From: CAVYXK01 sp963708245
GTDB lineage: Bacteria; Pseudomonadota; Alphaproteobacteria; Acetobacterales; Acetobacteraceae
Direction: 5' to 3'
Assembly: GCA_963708245.1 (NCBI GenBank)
Contig: OY970201.1
Location: forward strand, 7,688,001 to 7,752,000
DNA length: 64,000 nucleotides
Every line of letters begins with the position of its first letter. The first letter of the stretch is position 1. Made by a program: the position numbers and the translations under genes. The notes under the pieces were generated by a model. The model made no database searches and was not told the DNA's origin. It saw nothing but the letters and a program-made list of their open reading frames with translations. This document shows positions 35,213-42,172 of this stretch, piece by piece.

Positions 35213-35668
35213 TCAGTGCGTCTCAAAGTCCCCGGTCCGGTGCCAATACTCGTCGGCTCGGCCCTCCAGACTGCCCTCCTGCTGCCAAAGAACGTAGGCA
35301 CGCTCGCGAAGATGCTGGTCATGAGCGCGATGCCAGTATTCCTCCGCGCGTCCAGCGGGACAACCGTCGCGCTCCCAAAGAAAGTAGGCACGTTCGCGAA
35401 CGACCTGGTCCAAGCCCTGCTTCGTTTGGGACAGGACGTCTCGTTCATCCCCATACGGAGCCAGAGCTCCACCCCGACCGACATGCATCCTGGTGGTCAG
35501 GCTCTTGAGATCGGCATCCGGCACCAGCTGCGCGTGGGCGGCCGCCTTCGATGCCTTCTCTTCGTATTCAGAGTCTTTTGCGGCAATATCCGCACCCCCG
35601 ATCGCGATCGGATAGGTGTGTAACACAGTTTTGTTGCTGTTCAGCACATCAACCAAGCGCTCTGCCAT
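35213..35668 (-). CDS. DUF2934 protein with two DUF2934 motifs
   Basis: A 151-residue protein. Start MAERLVDVLNSNKTVLHTYP at 35668, with GGAGG 8 nt upstream. The C-terminal half carries two DUF2934 units: RERAYFLWERDGCPAGRAEE and RERAYVLWQQEGSLEGRADE, each followed by YWHR. DUF2934 is a short helical motif of unknown function, frequent in rhizobial and methylobacterial stress loci. The gene converges with the hybrid kinase, leaving 6 nt between stop codons. Confidence 0.85.
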   Translation of the reverse strand: MAERLVDVLNSNKTVLHTYPIAIGGADIAAKDSEYEEKASKAAAHAQLVPDADLKSLTTRMHVGRGGALAPYGDERDVLSQTKQGLDQVVRERAYFLWERDGCPAGRAEEYWHRAHDQHLRERAYVLWQQEGSLEGRADEYWHRTGDFETH

Positions 35669-35889
35669 CGCACCATCCTCCCGGTAACATATTTTCTCTC
35701 CGAGTTGTCCTCTTGGGATGGCCCATAGCCCAATTATTATCAGCAGCCTCCCGACGCGCATGCAGGACTGACAGCCGCCATCGTCGGCAAGCGCGGAGTG
35801 TACTTGATTCGCGCCGCTGTCCTGACCGATCTCACGCCGTGTCTCTCATCCGGCGCTGGACAGTGATATACCGGGGATGATCGAGCGCC

Positions 35890-36198
35890 CTAGTAGCGAG
35901 GATAGGGCTGCGGCGAGTAGCCAGGGTAGGGCTGCGGCGAGTAGCCAGGGACATTCTGATAATATCCGGGCGTGCCCGGATAGGTACCGGCCACGGAGGA
36001 GTCCACCGGGTTGCCGTTGGCATCGCGCACTGTCTGCGTGGTCGAGAGCGGGTTGCCGTACGCGTCGCGAACCACGGAGGTCGTGGTAGTGGTAGGGCCG
36101 GGGTTGTACGAGGTGGCGGGGTATCGGCCGGCATCGATACAGCCGGAGAGCCCGACAAGGGCAAGCCCTGCCGCCATAGTGGCGATGATTGCGCGCAT
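35890..36198 (-). CDS. Small lipoprotein with Tyr/Pro-rich repeats
   Basis: A 102-residue protein. The signal MRAIIATMAAGLALVGLSGC ends in a lipobox (LSGC), so it is lipidated and exported. The mature part has two copies of VRDAxGNP (VVRDAYGNPLS, TVRDANGNPVD), then a tail with two GYSPQPYP repeats encoded by a 24-bp tandem DNA repeat. GGAGG ribosome site. No known domain; probably an envelope protein. Confidence 0.8.
   Translation of the reverse strand: MRAIIATMAAGLALVGLSGCIDAGRYPATSYNPGPTTTTTSVVRDAYGNPLSTTQTVRDANGNPVDSSVAGTYPGTPGYYQNVPGYSPQPYPGYSPQPYPRY
35903..35950. repeat. 24-bp perfect tandem repeat in lipoprotein gene
   Basis: Two identical 24-bp units at 35903-35926 and 35927-35950 encode GYSPQPYP twice. 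In-frame length makes copy-number change tolerable. Confidence 0.9.
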
Positions 36199-36271
36199 CG
36201 TATCCTCCTGCGAGTGATTGAATTCCAGACCGTTGTTGTCGAATTGGTCATAGGGAGCTCGCCGTGCAAGC

Positions 36272-36287
36272 GTCGGAAACTACCCAG
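36272..36287 (+). repeat. Island motif copy 7 (GTCGGAAACTACCCAG)
   Basis: Plus-strand copy 18 bp from the end of the IS630 remnant and 70 bp upstream (on the other strand) of the lipoprotein gene. Confidence 0.68.
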
Positions 36288-36304
36288 TACTCTGAACCCA
36301 TGCG

Positions 36305-36500
36305 CTAAGGTGCAGGTAGTCTGTTGAGTTCGTTGAGAATGGACTTGGTGGAGGCGGTACAGCCGAACGGCTGTAGATCGGCGTTATGCTCTTCGAGATA
36401 GCGATTGACGGCGGCCTGAAGGTCGGCGAGCGAATAGAAGACACCGCGCTCGATGCGCTCTCGGATTATATCTGAGAAGAAATTCTCGGCGGCAGTCAGG
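36305..36500 (-). pseudogene. IS630-family transposase, C-terminal remnant
   Basis: The minus strand encodes ENFFSDIIRERIERGVFYSL, then ADLQAAVNRYLEEHNADLQP and ends NELNRLPAP. This is the end of an IS630-type DDE transposase (the VENFFS.L...R..RGVF.S signature). Everything upstream, including the first two catalytic Asp, is gone. Confidence 0.8.
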
Positions 36501-36559
36501 GTCGGGGTCCTCCCGGTCTGCGGGTTTTGTCGCGGAGCAACCCCTCTAACGCGTCTCGA

Positions 36560-36680
36560 TCATGAAGAAAACAGGCTCGAGGGCCCTTCCGGCATGAGCG
36601 CGATTGGGTGTTTGCCGTCACCTGGGCCGGCGCCGACGAACCACTCCTTCGACGTGCTCGCCAGTGATGGCGGCGCGGCG
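36560..36680 (+). pseudogene. Degenerate copy of the hybrid-kinase 3' end
   Basis: This stretch aligns base by base with the last 130 bp of the hybrid kinase gene (35070-35190): TCTCGATCATG, GAAAAC, CTTCCGG, GGCGCCGACGAACCA and TTCGACG...CTCGCCAGT occur in the same order and spacing. The reading frame is broken. It is what remains of a second gene of this family or of a partial duplication. Confidence 0.75.
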
Positions 36681-36688
36681 AATAGCCC

Positions 36689-36704
36689 GTAGGTAATTTC
36701 CGAG
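36689..36704 (-). repeat. Island motif copy 8 (CTCGGAAATTACCTAC)
   Basis: Minus-strand copy directly after the kinase 3' remnant. Confidence 0.68.
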
Positions 36705-36840
36705 CCTCCCATGGCACTGTCGTTGACCGGTACTCTGCACTGGTGCCTTAGCAGGGCTGTGCGATCCGCCCCAGCTAACCCCGGCGGCTGCTCGGATCGA
36801 GCGAAGAACATCTCCTTGGCCGTGTGAGGAAGGAGTTCGC

Positions 36841-38910
36841 GTGACTGGAAGTAATCGGCAGCCTCAGCGCGTGTGGCCCACCGGCCTCGCGCATACCACC
36901 AGGAGGCCGGCGATCGCGCGGTCAGGTGGGGTTGCGGTCGCTACTGCACCCAACCGCGTGCCGCTGGACCACGGCCTGACCGTCGGCCGTCAGGCGATAC
37001 CCGGTCAGATCGTGCTGGACCATCCGAATGTCTCGCGCCGGCACGCGGCGTTCGAGGTGGCGGGCGGCACCGTCATGCTACGCGACCTAGGCGGCGCCAA
37101 CGGCACCTATGTCAACGGTGCGCGGCTACGCGGCGCTCGCCCCTTGGTCCCGGGGGACCGTATCGATATCGGCCCTTTCGAGCTGACGTTCGACGGCAGT
37201 GCGCTCACCAGGGCCTGGCGCGTTGGCAATGTCGAGCTGCTGGTTCGGGGTGTCAGCTACGACGTGCAGGACAGGCAGGCCAGCGGGTCGCCGCAGCGCA
37301 TCTTGCACGCCGCCAGCCTGCGCATCCGCCCATCCGAGTTGGTTGGCATCATCGGTGCCAACGGCTCGGGCAAGTCCACGCTGATGAACATTCTGTCCGG
37401 TCGGGCGCTCCCGACCGAAGGGACGGTACTACTCAACGATGTTGACCTGCATGCCAATTTCCAGGCCTTGAAGCAGGACATCGCCTTCGTGCCGCAGCAG
37501 GATGTGCTGCACGAGCAGCTGACGTTGCGCCAGGCGCTAGACTACGTGGCGCGGCTTCGGCTGCCGCCCGATACCACGGCCGTGCAGCGCCGCGCGGCGG
37601 TGCACGATGCGGCGCGCAGCGTTGACCTGCTCGACCGGCTCGACCAGCGCATCGACGCGCTCTCCGGTGGGCAGAAGAAGTGCGCGAGCCTGGCCAGCGA
37701 GATTCTCAACCGTCCCAGTCTGCTGTTCCTCGACGAGGTGACCAGCGGGCTGGATGAGAGCACCGACTGGGAGATCATGCGCCTGCTGCGGCGCCTGGCC
37801 GATGAGGGGATGACCATCGTCGTGGTCACCCACACCTTGGCGAACGTGGCGGAGTTCTGTGACAAAGTCGTCTGCATGGGCCGGGGCGGGCAGCCGACCT
37901 TCGTTGGCGCGTCATCCGAGGTGCTGGATTTCTTCGCGGTGCATCGATTGGGGGAAGTGTTCAACCGCATGGACGAGCTCGGCGCCGAGAGCTGGCGCGC
38001 CAGATTCGAGCAGACCGTCGGCGCAACGATGAACCTGCCGACCGCCGCCGCGCCGCGCCCCAACCAGCAGCGCTCCCACGAGGCGGCGCTCGTCAGACTG
38101 CGGCGTATCGCCCGGCAAGGTAACATTTTGCTGCACCGGAATGTCCGGCTGCTGCTGGCCGATCGCCGCACGCTGGTCATGGCGGCGGTCCAAAGTGTGC
38201 TAATCGGCGGGCTGATAGGCTATGCCTTCGGTACGTTCGGGGCAGGGCAGGAGCGGGTCGATGCGGAGAACGCGCTTCTGCTGCTGCTCGGCCTGAGCGC
38301 GATCTGGCTCGGCTGCAACGCGGCGTCGAAGGAGATCGTCGGCGAGCTCGCGATCTACCAGCGCGAGCACGACGTCAACCTGTCCACCGCAGCCTTCATT
38401 GGCGCGAAATACCTCGTGTCCGGCGTGTTCACGGTCCTGCAGCTTGCCGTTGTTTACGTGCTTGCGGCCGCGCTGGCGGAGGGCATCCCGGGGGACCGGC
38501 TGGAGCAGTTCCTGCTGCTGGCGATCGGCGCGATGGCGGGCACCGCGATTGGGCTGCTAATTTCGGCAGTCGCCAACACCCGGGACCAGGCAACAACGAT
38601 CGTTCCGCTGGCCCTGGTGCCGCAACTGATCCTGGCCGGGGTGCTGGTGCCGAAGCTGCCGGACTTCGCCGAGAAGGTGGCCAAGGTGGCGGTCAGCGGC
38701 TACTGGCTCACCGAAGCGATGAAGTCGGTATTCATCGCTGCCGACGGACCAATCCGGGTGATCAATGCGCGCACCGGCGCGTTGATCGACATGACCGCGG
38801 AGCCAGCGGGCCGCGGCGCCGCAATCGTCGCCACACACGCGCTGGCATTTCTGCTGATCGCCTATCTGGTGACCCTGCTGCGCCATGGCGGGCGCAAGCG
38901 CGGTGCATGA
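36841..38910 (+). CDS. FHA-domain ABC transporter (ABCG-type half-transporter)
   Basis: A 689-residue fusion. FHA domain, about 35-115: LTVGRQAIPGQIVLDHPNVS followed by RRHAAF, and GGANGTYVNG. ABC ATPase, about 125-370: Walker A GIIGANGSGKST, Q-loop FVPQQDVL, signature DALSGGQKKCASLA, Walker B LLFLDEVTSGLDEST. C-terminal ABC2 permease of about six helices (VQSVLIGGLIGYAFG to LAFLLIAYLVTLL). This order, nucleotide-binding domain first, is that of ABCG proteins. The FHA domain should bind a phosphothreonine partner, suggesting control by a Ser/Thr kinase not seen here. Start is GTG with AAGGAG upstream. Substrate unknown. Confidence 0.92.
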   Translation: MTGSNRQPQRVWPTGLAHTTRRPAIARSGGVAVATAPNRVPLDHGLTVGRQAIPGQIVLDHPNVSRRHAAFEVAGGTVMLRDLGGANGTYVNGARLRGARPLVPGDRIDIGPFELTFDGSALTRAWRVGNVELLVRGVSYDVQDRQASGSPQRILHAASLRIRPSELVGIIGANGSGKSTLMNILSGRALPTEGTVLLNDVDLHANFQALKQDIAFVPQQDVLHEQLTLRQALDYVARLRLPPDTTAVQRRAAVHDAARSVDLLDRLDQRIDALSGGQKKCASLASEILNRPSLLFLDEVTSGLDESTDWEIMRLLRRLADEGMTIVVVTHTLANVAEFCDKVVCMGRGGQPTFVGASSEVLDFFAVHRLGEVFNRMDELGAESWRARFEQTVGATMNLPTAAAPRPNQQRSHEAALVRLRRIARQGNILLHRNVRLLLADRRTLVMAAVQSVLIGGLIGYAFGTFGAGQERVDAENALLLLLGLSAIWLGCNAASKEIVGELAIYQREHDVNLSTAAFIGAKYLVSGVFTVLQLAVVYVLAAALAEGIPGDRLEQFLLLAIGAMAGTAIGLLISAVANTRDQATTIVPLALVPQLILAGVLVPKLPDFAEKVAKVAVSGYWLTEAMKSVFIAADGPIRVINARTGALIDMTAEPAGRGAAIVATHALAFLLIAYLVTLLRHGGRKRGA

Positions 38911-39282
38911 GCGAAGAGGATGCGCGCTCGGCCCATCTGCCCCACCGCACGTATACGATGCTGTGCCGGCTTGCTCGGATGTGGAAAACCGTGGCTCCGC
39001 TCAAGCTGACGCGAAAAGAAGGACCCAGCACGCGGCCGAACAGGAGCGCGCGTCAACGGATAGCTTAAGATCAGCGTCCAAACGAGGCCGTAGCCAAAAA
39101 CTGCGCGCCGCCCTGCGAATAGGTGGCGATGCCCCGCGCTGGGGTCGGTTCATTTGGCGCCCCGGCGATCATGCCAGGCCGCCGTTCCTGAATGAGCTTC
39201 GAGCGATCAGGCTGCTTGACCCGATCGCACGCCGCCAACTCCGTCAAGCCTTGCCGATCGGCGACCGCAACCCGTTCCGGCC
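38911..39282. other. Gene-free interval
   Basis: Between convergent genes. A plus-strand frame (38885-39322) is open but Arg-rich and unlike a real protein. Nothing else seen. Confidence 0.4.
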
Positions 39283-39750
39283 TCAGCTAGACAATGCGAG
39301 ATCGATGAGCTGGATGGCGTGAGCGCTGTCGCCACGACCCAGTGCGCGACGCGCATCCCCAATGTGGGAAACGAGCTGGCTGTCGCTCTGTGCGTTGGTC
39401 TGGCCTTGCACAACCGAGCGATCGAGAGCCCGCGTCTCCGCCATTTCCAGCGATTGCTGTGCCCGCCCCGTATGGCCAGCAACCAACGAGGCGCGGGCCG
39501 CCTTCAGGTAGTCGTGCGGCGTCGCATTCTCGCCGACTACCGGCGGCGGCAGGGTAGGCGCGATTCTGGATCGCGTATCGGCCGGCACGATGTTGCTCGC
39601 CTTGTTGGAGAATGGGAGCGAGTTGCCGGTGCCGATTTCATGGCCCGGCCGCGTTCCGGTGGCGGGGTTTGTGCCGGCCGGAGTTTGCCCCCAGGCCGGT
39701 ATGACGGTCATGCCGATCAGTGCCAGGATCACAAGACTTGAATGGCGCAT
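39283..39750 (-). CDS. Secreted hypothetical protein
   Basis: A 155-residue protein with a signal peptide (MRHSSLVILALIGMTVIPAW, cleavage after WGQ or nearby). The mature part has a low-complexity Pro/Thr region to about residue 75, then a helical domain (HDYLKAARASLVAGHTGRAQ, SLEMAETRALDRSV) ending DSAHAIQLIDLALSS. The helical half resembles proteins annotated only as hypothetical in alphaproteobacteria. AAGGA ribosome site at somewhat long spacing. Confidence 0.75.
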   Translation of the reverse strand: MRHSSLVILALIGMTVIPAWGQTPAGTNPATGTRPGHEIGTGNSLPFSNKASNIVPADTRSRIAPTLPPPVVGENATPHDYLKAARASLVAGHTGRAQQSLEMAETRALDRSVVQGQTNAQSDSQLVSHIGDARRALGRGDSAHAIQLIDLALSS

Positions 39751-39815
39751 GGGATTGATGTCCTTTTGGTGAGCGTTGCGTGAATTCCGTTGGTGTCAGA
39801 TCCGCCGACAAGCAT

Positions 39816-39959
39816 CTACGCTATGATGGCGAGCCGCGTGCCCGCTCGCTCCGGACGGAGGAAGGTCGAAGCCGCCATGGTCGGTTTCTTCTCTGCCTTC
39901 GGCTTCTTAGCTTCCCAACTCCTCCCACTGCGATCTTTGGCCACAGCCGTTCTTCCCAT
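39816..39959 (-). CDS. Possible small Lys-rich protein
   Basis: A 47-codon frame, MGRTAVAKDRSGRSWEAKKP then KAEKKPTMAASTFLRPERAG. The KKPKAEKKP and STFLRP elements resemble small basic proteins of alphaproteobacteria, but no ribosome site precedes the ATG. It could be chance. Confidence 0.3.
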   Translation of the reverse strand: MGRTAVAKDRSGRSWEAKKPKAEKKPTMAASTFLRPERAGTRLAIIA

Positions 39960-39991
39960 TATTCAGGTAAGCACGACCACAATCGAGCCGA

Positions 39992-40144
39992 TCACGGTGA
40001 ATTTTGGTCGGCGCTGTGCGTGATGGCATGTCCCGTGGCGGAGATGTCCTGTCCGGCGCCGGCGGTGGTGTGGCATGCGCTCAACCAAGGTGCGATGCCA
40101 ATCAGTGCGAGCAAAGCAAGAGCAGTCAAAAGATTCCTGCGCAT
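39992..40144 (-). CDS. Entericidin A/B-family lipoprotein
   Basis: A 50-residue lipoprotein: MRRNLLTALALLALIGIAPW then LSACHTTAGAGQDISATGHA. The lipobox LSAC and the C.T.AG.G.DI...G..I signature identify the entericidin family, stationary-phase/osmotic-stress lipoproteins of the envelope. AAAGGA ribosome site 8 nt upstream. Confidence 0.9.
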   Translation of the reverse strand: MRRNLLTALALLALIGIAPWLSACHTTAGAGQDISATGHAITHSADQNSP

Positions 40145-40233
40145 GGTCGTGGTCCTTTCGTATGTGGTTGATGCGTCGTGTCGGTCCGGCCAGAGCAATC
40201 AGGCCGTGATGGTTCCTAATCGAGGTTCCCCAA

Positions 40234-40413
40234 TCATGGGTGGCCGATCATTATTCCGTGGAAGCCACCCACCACCCAGACGACGAGGAGAACGACAACG
40301 ACCAAACCGAAGACGCCGCCGAGGCCGGAGCTGCCATAGCGATTGTAGCCATAATACCCACCACCACCGCCCAGCAGCAGGATCAACAGGATGACAATCA
40401 GAATCGTGCCCAT
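40234..40413 (-). CDS. Small Gly-rich two-helix membrane protein (DUF3309-like)
   Basis: A 59-residue protein: MGTILIVILLILLLGGGGGY, then YGYNRYGSSGLGGVFGLVVV and VLLVVWVVGGFHG. Two hydrophobic helices flank a Gly/Tyr turn. A fragment of a related gene lies inverted at 20918-20970 and a shorter relative at 24417-24497. Gene order csbD', PRC, this gene suggests a small operon. Function unknown. Confidence 0.82.
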   Translation of the reverse strand: MGTILIVILLILLLGGGGGYYGYNRYGSSGLGGVFGLVVVVLLVVWVVGGFHGIMIGHP

Positions 40414-40466
40414 CTCAGTCACCTTTCTCGAAAAATCCTCTTCACCCAATCAGGGTTGGTGCGGAA

Positions 40467-40790
40467 CTACTCCGTCGCATATCTGAAGGTAGGCAGCGTC
40501 CTAAGTCCCTCCTTCGAGCCGCCAGGCAACAACATCTTGTTGTCGCATAGCTTAAGGCTATCATAGGGAACGACCACCAAGTGCGTGCCCATACCCAGGA
40601 AGCCACCGATCGACAGCACGGCAAACGGCTGCTTTCCGTCGGGACTGACCAGGAGGTCGTCAACCCTGCCGATGATCTCATCAGCATCATTGCTGACGTG
40701 GGCACCGACCACCTTGGTTGATCGATAACCGGCCGACAGTTTCTGAACGTCGACTTTGACAAGCTCTACAGTCTGCATTGTAACGCTCAT
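40467..40790 (-). CDS. PRC-barrel domain protein
   Basis: A 107-residue single PRC-barrel: VVGAHVSNDADEIIGRVDDL, LVSPDGKQPFAVLSIGGFLG, then VVVPYDSLKL and KMLLPGGSKEGLRTLPTFRY. PRC domains bind proteins or RNA; in alphaproteobacteria such small versions are stress-induced. GGAG is in the leader. The ATG overlaps the stop of the csbD remnant (ATGA), so translation was once coupled. Confidence 0.9.
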   Translation of the reverse strand: MSVTMQTVELVKVDVQKLSAGYRSTKVVGAHVSNDADEIIGRVDDLLVSPDGKQPFAVLSIGGFLGMGTHLVVVPYDSLKLCDNKMLLPGGSKEGLRTLPTFRYATE

Positions 40791-40890
40791 GATGATGCTC
40801 CACCGCCCATCGCGTCCTTCATCGTATCCTTGAGACCACCTATAGCATTCTGGGCGTTGCCTTCGGTCTTTGATCCGGTCTTAGATCCCC
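40787..40890 (-). pseudogene. 3' remnant of a csbD gene
   Basis: KTGSKTEGNAQNAIGGLKDT and MKDAMGGGASS, ending at the TGA that overlaps the PRC start, is the tail of a CsbD protein. The first 35 residues are missing; the neighbouring gene ends at 40881, inside the expected coding region. Confidence 0.7.
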
Positions 40891-41099
40891 GGTCGAGTGA
40901 CCGAGACGGGTTGCCGGGCCATGTGGAACTTCAGGTAAATGGCCTTCGGCATACCGATGTGCTGCTCACCGAGGTGATCTAGGCGTTTGGCAAGGTCCGC
41001 GAACGTCGCTCCATTTTTAAGCCGGAACGACAATGCGCTGTCGGCGAATAGCGCCATCACCTGGTTTGTCGGCTTTCTTGCTCGATGAGTGCTTTGCAT
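40881..41099 (-). CDS. Small conserved hypothetical protein
   Basis: A 72-residue protein: MQSTHRARKPTNQVMALFAD, SALSFRLKNGATFADLAKRL and IYLKFHMARQPVSVTRPGI. The ALFAD..LSFRL..GAT...LA.RL pattern belongs to a small family of alphaproteobacterial proteins without known role. GGAG 7 nt upstream of the ATG. Confidence 0.72.
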   Translation of the reverse strand: MQSTHRARKPTNQVMALFADSALSFRLKNGATFADLAKRLDHLGEQHIGMPKAIYLKFHMARQPVSVTRPGI

Positions 41100-41247
41100 G
41101 GCTTAACTCCAGACCGGCGCTCGAGTTCCTCATGGTCGGGCAGCGGGTACAACCGGTGCCCGGTAGGGTGCGTTTCGCTAACCCCCCAAGACTATCTTCG
41201 GTACGCGTTTCGTGCTGAACGTAGGTAGTGGCGGGTGAAGCGAAAGG

Positions 41248-41263
41248 GACGGAATCTACCTAG
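41248..41263 (+). repeat. Island motif copy 9 (GACGGAATCTACCTAG)
   Basis: Last copy of the motif, 30 bp before the IS110 remnant. Confidence 0.65.
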
Positions 41264-41289
41264 ATCTCCGGGATCCTCGCTAGTCCGTA

Positions 41290-41426
41290 GGCCGGTTGGG
41301 AGGTGTTGCATCCCGGCTGGAGGTGTGCCTATCGGGACCTCGGCCTCGGGTGTCCGAGGCCACAGCGTGGAGCGCCTTGGCGACGTCCAAACCCACGAAA
41401 ACTTCGGTATCTTCCTCCATGCTCAT
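41290..41426 (-). pseudogene. IS110-family transposase, 5' remnant
   Basis: The ATG at 41426 opens MSMEEDTEVFVGLDVAKALH followed by AVASDTRGRG, the start of an IS110 DEDD transposase (VGLDVAKxxHAVA, containing the first catalytic Asp). After about 30 codons the frame degenerates. Confidence 0.75.
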
Positions 41427-41543
41427 CCTCTGCGCTGAGGATAGGCTCGCCCAGATGCCGGTTTTGATGTCGTCGAAAATTCCCTTCGATGTTTTGTCAA
41501 AGGTCGCTTCCGCTCGTCTCTCTTATGTCACTGCCAGGAATTT

Positions 41544-42004
41544 TTAATCATAACCTTCACCACTGTGGATTTTGACCGAAGCGGCTTGTGGCGGTTTGAG
41601 GCCTCCTCCTACAAAGCGGCTGCCGCGCCACCACACTTCCGCGACGTGGGCAATGTCGATGTCGTACCGGTAGCGTTCGGGATGAGGTAGGGGCGTGGTC
41701 TCGGTATCCGCGGTGCGCGTCGTCAGCCCGGCGTTCGCGTGCTTGATGATGTTCAAGACCTCCGCGTAGGACGCCATCATCCATATTCGATGTCGTTATG
41801 CACCATCTTGACGAAGTGCCCGGCGCCGTTCGGGCCACAATGCAAGTAGCCCAGCTCCGCCTTGCCTGGATCGCCCACCGCGCCCGGAGTGCGGGACGCA
41901 GCATTCACGCCGGGCGCGAGCGAGCGGAAGATCGGGTCGAGATGCTGCACGATGTGAGGTTCGCCACCAGCGCTACAGGAAATCCCAACGAATTCGCTGG
42001 ACAC
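41544..42004 (-). pseudogene. gnd: Internal fragment of 6-phosphogluconate dehydrogenase
   Basis: The first frame reads EPHIVQHLDPIFRSLAPGVN, then GYLHCGPNGAGHFVKMVHND and stops at 41777; the next continues MMASYAEVLNIIKHANAGLT and YDIDIAHVAEVWWRGS. These are the middle part of decarboxylating 6-phosphogluconate dehydrogenase (GPxGAGHFVKMVHNxIEYG, with the substrate-binding Lys and Asn). The Rossmann domain and C-terminal helices are missing and one base is lost at the GGATGATG junction. Confidence 0.85.
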
Positions 42005-42018
42005 GCGCGAGGAATCAT

Positions 42019-42038
42019 GCGTACAAGTGAGTGTACGC
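42019..42038. promoter_or_regulatory. Candidate operator, GCGTACA-N6-TGTACGC
   Basis: A perfect 7-bp inverted repeat with a 6-nt spacer, 135 bp upstream of the BBE flavoprotein gene. The geometry suits a dimeric repressor such as a TetR-type protein; no regulator gene is adjacent. Confidence 0.4.
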
Positions 42039-42172
42039 GCGTGAATCGGTTGTTCATCTAATACCTTCTGGAATTACGGACCCTCGCCGCTGTAGGCCGG
42101 TAATATGGACATGCGGGGAGTGTCGGCTGAATCGACAATTTCCAGAGAACCCAAAAGCACGGGAGAAAGCGA

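Noticed and set aside
40452..40467. Tenth copy of the 16-nt motif (GCGGAACTACTCCG)
   Set aside because: One base shorter in the central part and overlapping the PRC stop codon; too divergent to count.
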